From Hyphomicrobiales bacterium (GTDB taxonomy: Bacteria > Pseudomonadota > Alphaproteobacteria > Rhizobiales > Beijerinckiaceae): 12,716 nucleotides of DNA. Below, piece after piece: positions 1 to 5,756 of this stretch. The stretch covers positions 1 to 12,716 of the forward strand of contig JANYDZ010000441.1 in NCBI GenBank assembly GCA_025363375.1, given 5' to 3'. The notes beneath the pieces were generated by a model, which searched no databases, was not told where the DNA came from, and saw only the letters and a list, made by a program, of their open reading frames with translations. Position 1 is the stretch's first letter. Each line of letters begins with the position of its first letter. The position numbers were made by a program, and so were the translations under genes.

Positions 1-742
1 TGACCGCGAGCTGGTATTCGCCCTCGATCACGCGGTTGACCAGCGTGCGGCCGCTGCCGGTGAAACTCACGATATTCTGCGCGCGCAGTTTCGTCAGATA
101 GTCCTCCGTCGCCTTCTCGCCGCGCGTGATCATCATGCTGGTGATGAAAAGCGCGGCGCCGCTGACCGCGTCCTCGCGCCAGGCGAGCTTGTCCTTCCAC
201 CTGGGGTCGAGCAAATCGTCGTAGGTCTTGGGCTGCGCGCCGGGCGGCGTCAGTTTGGTGTTGTAGGCGAGGCCGAAGAAATTCAGCCGCGTCGCGGCGG
301 ACATGTTGGATTTGTCGCGGTAGCGCTCGGGAATGTCCTCGAAATAGGGAGACGTGAAGGGCAGAACGGCGTTGGCCTTTGTCAGGTAAGTGACGATGCC
401 GACGCTTTCGACGATGTCGCCGACCATGGAATTGGCGCGCTGTTCCGCCAAAGTTTTCTGCACGATTTGCAGTTCCGTGCCGCGCCAGAACTCGGCCTTC
501 ACGAATGGATATTTCTTCGCGAACCCGTCGACGATGGCGCGCAGGCCCTGATCGATCGTCAGGGCCGAATAGAACATCAGTTCGCCTTCCTTGCGCGCGC
601 CCGCTTCGAGCATTTTCTGGCGGTCGGCGCCTCTGTAATTGAGAATGTCGGATGTCGCGTCGGCCCGCGCGGCGCGAACCGTTGGCGCGGCGACAAGCGC
701 CCCGAGCGCCAGCGCAATCAAAATGTGGTTGAAACCGCGCAT
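1..742 (-). CDS. Periplasmic solute-binding protein, iron(III)-type ABC transporter (C-terminus off the left edge)
   Basis: I translated this by hand from the ATG at 742; 247 codons lie in the window and the reading frame is open to the edge. The N-terminus is a classical Sec signal peptide: R2, a hydrophobic stretch at residues 7-19, and a likely cut after Ala24 or Ala27. The mature part starts with a helix containing KMLEAGARKEGEL followed by MFYSALT, the usual opening of the FbpA/AfuA-like binding proteins (SBP_bac_6/8 class). Later it has FFGLAYNTKL and PKTYDDLLDPRWKDKLAW, which are typical of the hinge region of this class. Family members are about 330-350 residues, so roughly 90 are missing. 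The gene starts 11 bases after the stop of the enolase-superfamily gene and is almost certainly co-transcribed with it. Despite the 'iron' label, many relatives bind organic acids or phosphonates; the ligand is unknown. No permease or ATPase is visible. Confidence 0.85.
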   Translation of the reverse strand, partial: MRGFNHILIALALGALVAAPTVRAARADATSDILNYRGADRQKMLEAGARKEGELMFYSALTIDQGLRAIVDGFAKKYPFVKAEFWRGTELQIVQKTLAEQRANSMVGDIVESVGIVTYLTKANAVLPFTSPYFEDIPERYRDKSNMSAATRLNFFGLAYNTKLTPPGAQPKTYDDLLDPRWKDKLAWREDAVSGAALFITSMMITRGEKATEDYLTKLRAQNIVSFTGSGRTLVNRVIEGEYQLAV

Positions 743-753
743 CGCCCCGGCTC

Positions 754-1851
754 TCACTTCTGTTGCGGGCGCGGCAGCGTCGAATCCGCTTTCGGCGTCA
801 CGCCGCAACCCGGCGCGTCGGTCACGTGCAGCACGCCGCCGACGAGCTTGAGCCCTTCCCAGGGATCGCCGATCAATCCTTCGAATTCGGTCAGTTCCGA
901 CGAATACCAGATGCCCGGCAACGCCGCGGCAAGTTGCGATCCATGCGCGGCCAGAAGGCGCGGGCCGGAATGGGCGCCCATGCGGTATTTCACGCCGCCG
1001 GCTTCGCAGATCTTCGCGGCAGCCCAGGTCTTGCGAAGGCCGCCGAGCTTGGCGATCTTGAGGCTGACCGCGTCCGCCGCGCGCTCGCGCACAATGAGCG
1101 CGACCTGATCGAGGGAATAGGCGGCTTCGTCCGCCTCGACGGGAATGGAGACGGAATCGGTGACCTTCTTGAGGCCGTAGAGATCATTGGCGGGCACCGG
1201 CTGCTCCGCCAGCTCAATGTTGAAAGGCGTCATGCGGTTGATCGCGAGAACGGCGTTCTTCACGGTGTAGGACTGGTTCGCGTCAATGGTGAGGTGAATG
1301 TCCTTGCCGACTTCCTCGCGCACGGCGGCGACGCAGGCGACGTCCTCGTCGACGTTGCCGTGCACCTTGATCTTCAGATGGCGCACGCCCTCGTTGACGA
1401 GTTTTCTGGCGTTGACCGCCATTTTCTCCGGCGTCTTGATGGGCAGGATGCGCAGCGAGGCGAATTCGGTGACGCAGGGGCCGCCGAAAAACTCCGCGAC
1501 CGGCACGCCGAGCTGTCGCGCCCGCAAATCGTGCAGGGCCATGTCGACGGCGGCTTTCGCCTGATTGTTGTCGAGCACGTTGTGATCGAGCTCGTCGAGA
1601 ATGGCGGCAATCTTGCGCGCGTCCTTGCCGAGGAGCAGCTTTTTGAAACGCGCGAGCGTCGCGGCGACGGATTCCTGCGTCGCGCCATAGTGCGGCATCG
1701 CCGAGCCGTAACCGTAGCCCATCGTCCCGTCCTCCGCGATCAGCGTGAGAATCGTGCCAAGCGACTGCGGCGCGGCCATCAGCGCGAAGGCCCATTCGGG
1801 ATCGTGCTTGTCGAGCACAGAGGGGTCGATGCGGACTTCGGCGATTTTCAT
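754..1851 (-). CDS. Mandelate racemase/muconate lactonizing enzyme family protein (enolase superfamily)
   Basis: This is a full-length 365-residue member of the enolase superfamily, MLE subgroup. These cytosolic enzymes abstract the proton next to a carboxylate using Mg2+. All active-site residues can be placed: the KxK acid/base pair K160/K162 (motif LKIKVHG), metal ligands D190 (IDAN), E216 (LAEQP) and D241 (EADE), and the opposite-face base K265 (SLKIAKLGG). The spacings 26, 25 and 24 between D190, E216, D241 and K265 equal those of muconate lactonizing enzyme (D198, E224, D249, K273), as I recall them. The capping domain is residues 1-120. The start is supported by an AGGAA Shine-Dalgarno about 7 bases upstream and the canonical MKI opening. 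The downstream binding protein begins 11 bases after the stop. The substrate cannot be read from sequence: cycloisomerase, racemase/epimerase and dehydratase members share this layout. The C-terminal residues 350-365 are low complexity. Confidence 0.92.
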   Translation of the reverse strand: MKIAEVRIDPSVLDKHDPEWAFALMAAPQSLGTILTLIAEDGTMGYGYGSAMPHYGATQESVAATLARFKKLLLGKDARKIAAILDELDHNVLDNNQAKAAVDMALHDLRARQLGVPVAEFFGGPCVTEFASLRILPIKTPEKMAVNARKLVNEGVRHLKIKVHGNVDEDVACVAAVREEVGKDIHLTIDANQSYTVKNAVLAINRMTPFNIELAEQPVPANDLYGLKKVTDSVSIPVEADEAAYSLDQVALIVRERAADAVSLKIAKLGGLRKTWAAAKICEAGGVKYRMGAHSGPRLLAAHGSQLAAALPGIWYSSELTEFEGLIGDPWEGLKLVGGVLHVTDAPGCGVTPKADSTLPRPQQK

Positions 1852-1881
1852 GGGGTTCCTGCCTGACTGTCTTGGCGGCGA

Positions 1882-1910
1882 GTTTTCGAGGCGGCGGCGC
1901 CGGCTGTCAA
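1882..1910 (-). promoter_or_regulatory. Putative sigma-70 promoter for the enolase-superfamily/binding-protein operon
   Basis: On the minus strand a perfect TTGACA lies at 1910-1905. After a 17-base spacer comes GAAAAC (1887-1882), which matches the -10 consensus at only three of six bases. A strong -35 with a poor -10 is common in alphaproteobacteria. The predicted start would leave a leader of about 25 bases ahead of the ATG at 1851. It diverges from the promoter at 1952-1981. Confidence 0.4.
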
Positions 1911-1922
1911 TCCCGGACGCGC

Positions 1923-1952
1923 GCTTCGGGCGATCCTGCTTCGGGCGATCCT
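1923..1952. repeat. Perfect 15-bp tandem repeat between two divergent promoters
   Basis: The unit GCTTCGGGCGATCCT occurs twice, head to tail with no spacer (1923-1937 and 1938-1952), with no mismatch. It sits between the -35 element of the leftward promoter (ending at 1910) and the -35 of the rightward promoter (beginning at 1952), where shared operators or activator sites usually lie. It may be a regulator binding site or only a local duplication. Confidence 0.9.
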
Positions 1953-1981
1953 TGGCATATCCGCGCCCGAACGCCTAGACT
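1952..1981 (+). promoter_or_regulatory. Putative sigma-70 promoter for the TctC/Bug binding-protein gene
   Basis: TTGGCA at 1952-1957 (five of six to TTGACA) is followed after 18 bases by TAGACT at 1976-1981 (four of six to TATAAT). The Shine-Dalgarno GGGAGA lies at 1995-2000 and the ATG at 2009, so the leader would be short. The first base of the -35 is the last base of the tandem repeat. Confidence 0.45.
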
Positions 1982-2008
1982 GACGGCGGAGCGCGGGAGA
2001 CATCGGCC

Positions 2009-3001
2009 ATGAACGCCAGCGGCGTGTTGAATGCCCTGAAAAAGGGCCTTTGGATCATTGCCGCGTGCGCCGCGCTGCGCGCGTCGCTCGCCGCCCACGC
2101 CCAGTCCTGGCCCGCGCGAACCGTCACCATCGTCTCGCCGTTCGCGGCGGGCAGCGGCGTCGATATTCTCGCCCGGCATCTCGCCAACGAATTTCAGGAG
2201 AAGCTCGGTCAGCCCTTCGTCGTCGAAAACAAGATCGGCGCCAACGGCAACATCGGCGCGGCGGCGGCGGCGAAAGCCGCGCCCGATGGCAACACCCTGC
2301 TCATCGTCACGCCGGGAATCGCGGTGCAGAACAAATATGTCTACAAAACCATGCCGTTCGATTTCGAGCGCGATTTTTCGCCCATCGTACTTGTCGCCAA
2401 AGCGCCGATGCTGGTCATGGTCAACCCGAAGCTGCCGGCGAAAACGTTGCCTGATCTCATCGCCTTCGCGAAAGCCAATCCGGGCAAGATCAACGTCAGC
2501 AGCACCGGTACGGGTTCGCAGGGCCATGTGACGCTGGAACTGATGAAGCAGATGGCCGGCTTCGACATGACGCATGTGCCCTACAACAACACCGCCAGCA
2601 TGAATTCGGATATCATCGGCGGGCAGATCGAGGCCTCGATCAACTATGTCACGACCGGCGCGGGCCTCGTGAAGGCCGGCCAGATTCGCGCGCTCGCCAT
2701 CACCAGCAAGACGCGCGCGGCGGATTTTCCCGACGTACCGACGCTGGAGGAAGCCGGCTTTCCCGGTCTTGAATCCGTGGGATGGTATGGCGTCTACACG
2801 CCGCGCGGCGCGCCGCCGGAGGTCGCCGCGAAAATCGCGCCTTTGGTCAACGCGTGGATTGCCGGTGAAACAGGCAAGCAGGCCTTGCGCAATCTCGGCA
2901 TGCAGGCCGCCGGCGGCGACGCAAGCGGCCTCAACGCGTGGATCAAGGTCGAGGACAACCGTTGGGGAGCCATCCTCAAGGCTGTGGTCGTGCCGCAATA
3001 G
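2009..3001 (+). CDS. Tripartite tricarboxylate transporter substrate-binding protein (TctC/Bug family)
   Basis: This is a 330-residue periplasmic binding protein of the Bug (TctC) family. Relatives capture carboxylates or similar small acids for TctAB-type secondary transporters. Residues 1-31 are a Sec signal peptide (KK at 11-12, hydrophobic core 13-30, cut AHA|QS). The mature part begins WPARTVTIVSPFAAGSGVD, close to the family's conserved 'yP..pi.ivvpf.aGg..D' opening, then has VENKIGANGNIG and AAPDGNTLL, the conserved first-domain loop. YNNTASMNSDIIGGQIEAS, TPRGAPPEV and RNLGMQA are family landmarks in the second domain. The start is supported by GGGAGA 8 bases upstream. It is transcribed away from the enolase-superfamily gene and towards the amidohydrolase, whose stop lies 9 bases past its own. 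TctA/TctB membrane partners are absent here, which is normal for the many orphan Bug proteins. The ligand is unknown. Confidence 0.93.
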   Translation: MNASGVLNALKKGLWIIAACAALRASLAAHAQSWPARTVTIVSPFAAGSGVDILARHLANEFQEKLGQPFVVENKIGANGNIGAAAAAKAAPDGNTLLIVTPGIAVQNKYVYKTMPFDFERDFSPIVLVAKAPMLVMVNPKLPAKTLPDLIAFAKANPGKINVSSTGTGSQGHVTLELMKQMAGFDMTHVPYNNTASMNSDIIGGQIEASINYVTTGAGLVKAGQIRALAITSKTRAADFPDVPTLEEAGFPGLESVGWYGVYTPRGAPPEVAAKIAPLVNAWIAGETGKQALRNLGMQAAGGDASGLNAWIKVEDNRWGAILKAVVVPQ

Positions 3002-3013
3002 GCGCAAGCCTAT
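2998..3013. terminator. Small palindrome containing both convergent stop codons
   Basis: ATAGGC (2998-3003), a GCAA tetraloop (3004-3007) and GCCTAT (3008-3013) form a perfect 6-bp hairpin. The TAG of the binding-protein gene (2999-3001) and the TAG of the amidohydrolase on the other strand (3012-3010) lie inside the two arms. GNRA tetraloops are stable, but no U-run follows on either strand, so at best this is a weak bidirectional terminator. Confidence 0.4.
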
Positions 3014-4521
3014 CCAAACAGGTTCATCGGAAAATTCGCGCGCTTCAGCACTCCGTCGCGGCCGTCAGCGACCATCTTGCGGACGCGCGCCTCGTCGACG
3101 CCGACAAGCGCGCCCTTCCACTTCTTCGCCTTGCCGGCGACGAAAACGCTTTCGACGTTGCTCGTGCCCATCAGATTGACGACGCAGCTCGTGGCGTTGT
3201 TGAGCGGCCAGACGTTGAGACGGTCGGCCTGCAACACGACAAGGTCCGCGTCCTTGCCGGGCGTCAGCGAGCCGGTCTTCGCCTCGAGGCCGAGGCAGCG
3301 CGCGCCCTCGATGGTGGCGAATTCCAGCACGTCGCGCGTCGTCAGCAAAGGCGGCAGGTTCGGTTCGTTCTTCTGCATCCGTTGCAGCAACAACAGGCGT
3401 TGCAGGTTGAACGTGTGACGCATGAGGGTGAAGGGGTCCTGCGCCATGGTCACATCGACATCGGAACTGAGGCTCGGGCGGACGCCCGCGTCGAGCGCGC
3501 CTTGAATGCCGGGCATGCCATGCCCCATCGCCATCTCGATCGGCACCGAGAGCGAAACCTTGCCGCCGCTGTCGCGGATAATCTTCCACGAGTCCGCGCT
3601 TAACTGCGTACAGTGGATGTATTCGTCGCCCGGACGCAGCAGCCCGGCTGCGTTCAGGTCGGCCAGCGCTTTTTCGGTGCGGTGATTGACGCCGTGGTTC
3701 GCGGTGAACACGCCGGCGTTGCGCGCGGCGGTGAACAGGTCCTTGTTGAGGCCGCTGCCGAGCGCCAGCGTCAGCAACTGGTCCTTCGAATTGAAATAGG
3801 TCTTTTGCAGGCGGCCGATGTCCTGCGGATACATGGCCTTTGGCCCGGCGCCGCGCGAATAGGCGTAGACGGCGCGCATGCCGGAATCCTTCAGCGCCCG
3901 CACGCCCTCGTCGCTGTGCTCCGGCGAATGGCACACCTGCGAAATGTCGAGCGCCGTCGTCGTGCCCATGTCAAGCATGCCGAGCGTCGAGACATAGGTG
4001 CCCCAGTAGACATCGTCGGGATTGTAGACCGCCGTGAGCCGGTCCGCGATATCGCGGCCGTAATCGGGATCGAGCAGGCCGTTGCCGAGAATGTTGCGCA
4101 GCAGCGCCTGATAGCAATGATGATGCGTGTCGATGAAGCCCGGCGTGACAATGCGGTTGGTCCCGTCGACGATGGCGGCGTCGCTCGCCGCGATGTTCGG
4201 CCTCACTTCGCGGATCTTGCCGTCCTCGATCAGCACATCCGCATTGGCGAAATCGCCGACCTGCTTGTCCATGCTGAGGACGATTCCGCCCTTGATGAGT
4301 ATGCGGCGCTGCCCCTGCAGGCGCGTCAGTTCGCCATCGACGCCCGGCGTCTGGGCGGCGACGCGCCCCGCCTGCGTGGCGGCGCAAGCCGCGACGGCGG
4401 TCGCGGAGGCCTTCAAAAACCTGCGCCGCGAGGGCCCGGCCGGCGCGGGGCTTGCCGTCGCCGCGCACACGAAGCCTGTTGGCGCGGATTGTTTCCCAAA
4501 ACCGTCACATTGAACGCACAT
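3010..4521 (-). CDS. Tat-exported amidohydrolase, ATZ/TRZ-like deaminase class
   Basis: This 503-residue metal-dependent hydrolase has an N-terminal twin-arginine signal: SRRRFLKA at residues 31-38, an alanine-rich segment to 55 and a likely cut near 56. Residues 72-128 form the small beta domain, ending in VTPGFIDTHHH. Metal ligands are H133/H135 (HxH), H276, H303 (IHCTQL) and D354 (SSDVD). The H276-H303-D354 spacing (27, 51) is close to that of cytosolic deaminases such as TM0936 (28, 51, from memory). The glutamate that normally follows the H276 ligand (HxxE) is Asn279 here, so ordinary purine or pyrimidine deamination is doubtful. GSLTPGKDADLVVL (417-430) is the usual C-terminal landmark. 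The start is fixed by a strong GGGAGGAAATC ribosome site. Folded-state export by Tat fits a metalloenzyme. The substrate is unknown; s-triazine-like, guanidine-like or imidazole-like compounds are possible. Confidence 0.85.
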   Translation of the reverse strand: MCVQCDGFGKQSAPTGFVCAATASPAPAGPSRRRFLKASATAVAACAATQAGRVAAQTPGVDGELTRLQGQRRILIKGGIVLSMDKQVGDFANADVLIEDGKIREVRPNIAASDAAIVDGTNRIVTPGFIDTHHHCYQALLRNILGNGLLDPDYGRDIADRLTAVYNPDDVYWGTYVSTLGMLDMGTTTALDISQVCHSPEHSDEGVRALKDSGMRAVYAYSRGAGPKAMYPQDIGRLQKTYFNSKDQLLTLALGSGLNKDLFTAARNAGVFTANHGVNHRTEKALADLNAAGLLRPGDEYIHCTQLSADSWKIIRDSGGKVSLSVPIEMAMGHGMPGIQGALDAGVRPSLSSDVDVTMAQDPFTLMRHTFNLQRLLLLQRMQKNEPNLPPLLTTRDVLEFATIEGARCLGLEAKTGSLTPGKDADLVVLQADRLNVWPLNNATSCVVNLMGTSNVESVFVAGKAKKWKGALVGVDEARVRKMVADGRDGVLKRANFPMNLFG

Positions 4522-4569
4522 GATTTCCTCCCGGAACGCTTTCGCGCTTGCTTATGAAAGGTTTGCGGG

Positions 4570-4598
4570 ATGAGGCGACAGCGGCGCCGGCCTGTCAA
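4570..4598 (-). promoter_or_regulatory. Possible promoter for the amidohydrolase
   Basis: A perfect TTGACA lies on the minus strand at 4598-4593, about 70 bases ahead of the ATG. The base 17 positions on (CCTCAT, 4575-4570) is a poor -10. Immediately downstream of the TTGACA is GGCCGGCGCCGC, almost the same as the bases following the TTGACA of the enolase-superfamily promoter. Only the -35 is convincing. Confidence 0.3.
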
Positions 4599-4680
4599 GG
4601 CGGGTCGGCCGCGGGCGGACCAGGCCGAGGTAACGAAAAGTTAATCCCGCCGCCGTGATCCGTTCATTTCGGCGCCCTCT

Positions 4681-4710
4681 TTAAGACACGTTTGGGCCTC
4701 CCTATATAGG
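4681..4710 (+). promoter_or_regulatory. Putative rpoH promoter
   Basis: TTAAGA (4681-4686) and TATATA (4703-4708) are 16 bases apart. This is the only AT-rich promoter-like pair in the 259-base gap ahead of rpoH. The -10 lies in a perfect palindrome CCTATATAGG (4701-4710), and its CCTATAT half resembles the -10 of alphaproteobacterial heat-shock promoters, so autoregulation is possible. The leader to the ATG would be about 65 bases. Confidence 0.45.
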
Positions 4711-4780
4711 CATACGGGCGGTTGGCGATTATCGCGGCCGCTTCGGGCTCGCCGGTCCCGGGAGCCTTCAGGAGGTCTTT

Positions 4781-5701
4781 ATGGCTGCCGCTCTGCCTAT
4801 CATTGCCGCCGACTCGGGCTTGTCCCGTTACCTTTCCGAAATCCGCCGCTTTCCCATGTTGGCCCCGGAAGAGGAATATATGCTCGCCAAACGCTGGCGC
4901 GAGCACGGCGACCGCGACGCGGCGCAAAAGCTCGTCACCTCGCATCTGCGCCTCGTCGCCAAGCTCGCCATGGGCTATCGCGGCTATGGGCTGCCGATTG
5001 GCGAAGTCATTTCCGAAGGCAATATCGGCCTGATGCAAGCGGTGAAGCGTTTCGAGCCCGAGAAGGGCTTCCGCCTCGCCACTTACGCCATGTGGTGGGT
5101 GCGCGCGTCGATTCAAGAGTACATCCTGCGCTCGTGGTCGCTTGTGAAAATGGGCACGACCGCGAACCAGAAAAAGCTGTTCTTCAACCTGCGCAAGGCC
5201 AAGAGCAAAATTTCCGCCCTGGAGGATGGCGACCTCAGGCCCGATCAGGTCAAATCGATCGCCACCAAACTTGGCGTGACGGAAAAGGACGTGGTCGACA
5301 TGAACCGCCGCATGAGCGGCGACGCCTCGCTCAACGCTCCCATCCGCGCCGAAAGCGAATCGGGCGAATGGCAGGACTGGCTGGTCGATGAGAGCGCCAG
5401 CCAGGAAGCGGTGCTCGTCGATCAGGAAGAGAGCAGCATCCGGCACGGCGCCCTGCGCGGCGCGCTGGCGGTGCTCAACGAGCGCGAGCGGCGAATTTTC
5501 GAGGCGCGGCGCCTGGTTGAGGAACCGGTGACGCTGGAAGCCCTGTCGGACGAGTTTGGCATCTCGCGCGAGCGGGTGCGCCAGATCGAGGTGCGCGCCT
5601 TCGAGAAAGTGCGGGAAGCCGTGAAAACCGGCGTTGCGCGGCTTGAGGCGTTGCCGCCGCCGGCGGCGCGGCTGGCGGAACCTTCGATGGCCGCTCACTA
5701 G
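4781..5701 (+). CDS. rpoH: RNA polymerase heat-shock sigma factor RpoH (sigma-32)
   Basis: This 306-residue sigma factor directs RNA polymerase to heat-shock promoters. Region 2 spans about residues 50-121, with LRLVAKLAMGYRGYGLP, EGNIGLMQAV and the -10-reading segment FRLATYAMWWVRASIQEYIL. The diagnostic RpoH box QKKLFFNLR is at 130-138. Region 4 covers about 225-282, with LNERERRIFEARRL and the helix-turn-helix LEALSDEFGISRERVRQIE that reads the -35. Length and order match alphaproteobacterial RpoH. The start is certain: AGGAGG at 4770-4775, five bases before the ATG. The gene is divergent from the amidohydrolase, and its 3' end faces the proline-rich membrane protein across a strong hairpin. 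The residues after 285 are Ala/Pro-rich and variable. Many alphaproteobacteria carry more than one rpoH; which paralogue this is cannot be decided here. Confidence 0.97.
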   Translation: MAAALPIIAADSGLSRYLSEIRRFPMLAPEEEYMLAKRWREHGDRDAAQKLVTSHLRLVAKLAMGYRGYGLPIGEVISEGNIGLMQAVKRFEPEKGFRLATYAMWWVRASIQEYILRSWSLVKMGTTANQKKLFFNLRKAKSKISALEDGDLRPDQVKSIATKLGVTEKDVVDMNRRMSGDASLNAPIRAESESGEWQDWLVDESASQEAVLVDQEESSIRHGALRGALAVLNERERRIFEARRLVEEPVTLEALSDEFGISRERVRQIEVRAFEKVREAVKTGVARLEALPPPAARLAEPSMAAH

Positions 5702-5729
5702 CCGTTTGGAATTGGAAATTGGAAATGCC

Positions 5730-5755
5730 GCGCCGTCCGGGCCACCGGGCGGCGC
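5730..5755. terminator. Bidirectional terminator hairpin between rpoH and the membrane-protein gene
   Basis: GCGCCGTCCGG (5730-5740) pairs with CCGGGCGGCGC (5745-5755) as an 11-bp stem with one G-U pair and a GCCA loop. On the plus strand it is followed by TTCATCTTT, a modest U-rich tail suited to ending rpoH. On the minus strand the stem starts two bases after the stop of the membrane-protein gene (5757) and has a weaker tail. Confidence 0.75.
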
Positions 5756-5756
5756 T

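Noticed and set aside
763..1866. Long plus-strand open frame (367 codons) over the enolase-superfamily gene
   Set aside because: It is Arg/Gly/Asp-rich shadow translation; the minus strand carries all conserved active-site residues.
1907..3007. 366-codon minus-strand open frame over the TctC/Bug gene
   Set aside because: It is a His/Arg/Gly-rich antisense shadow; the plus strand has the signal peptide and family motifs.
3613..4557. 314-codon plus-strand open frame over the amidohydrolase
   Set aside because: Antisense shadow with no ribosome site; the minus strand has the Tat signal and metal ligands.
4531..4558. GGAAC-like sequence ahead of rpoH as a general-stress (EcfG) promoter
   Set aside because: No CGTT -10 element lies 16-17 bases downstream, so the consensus is not met.
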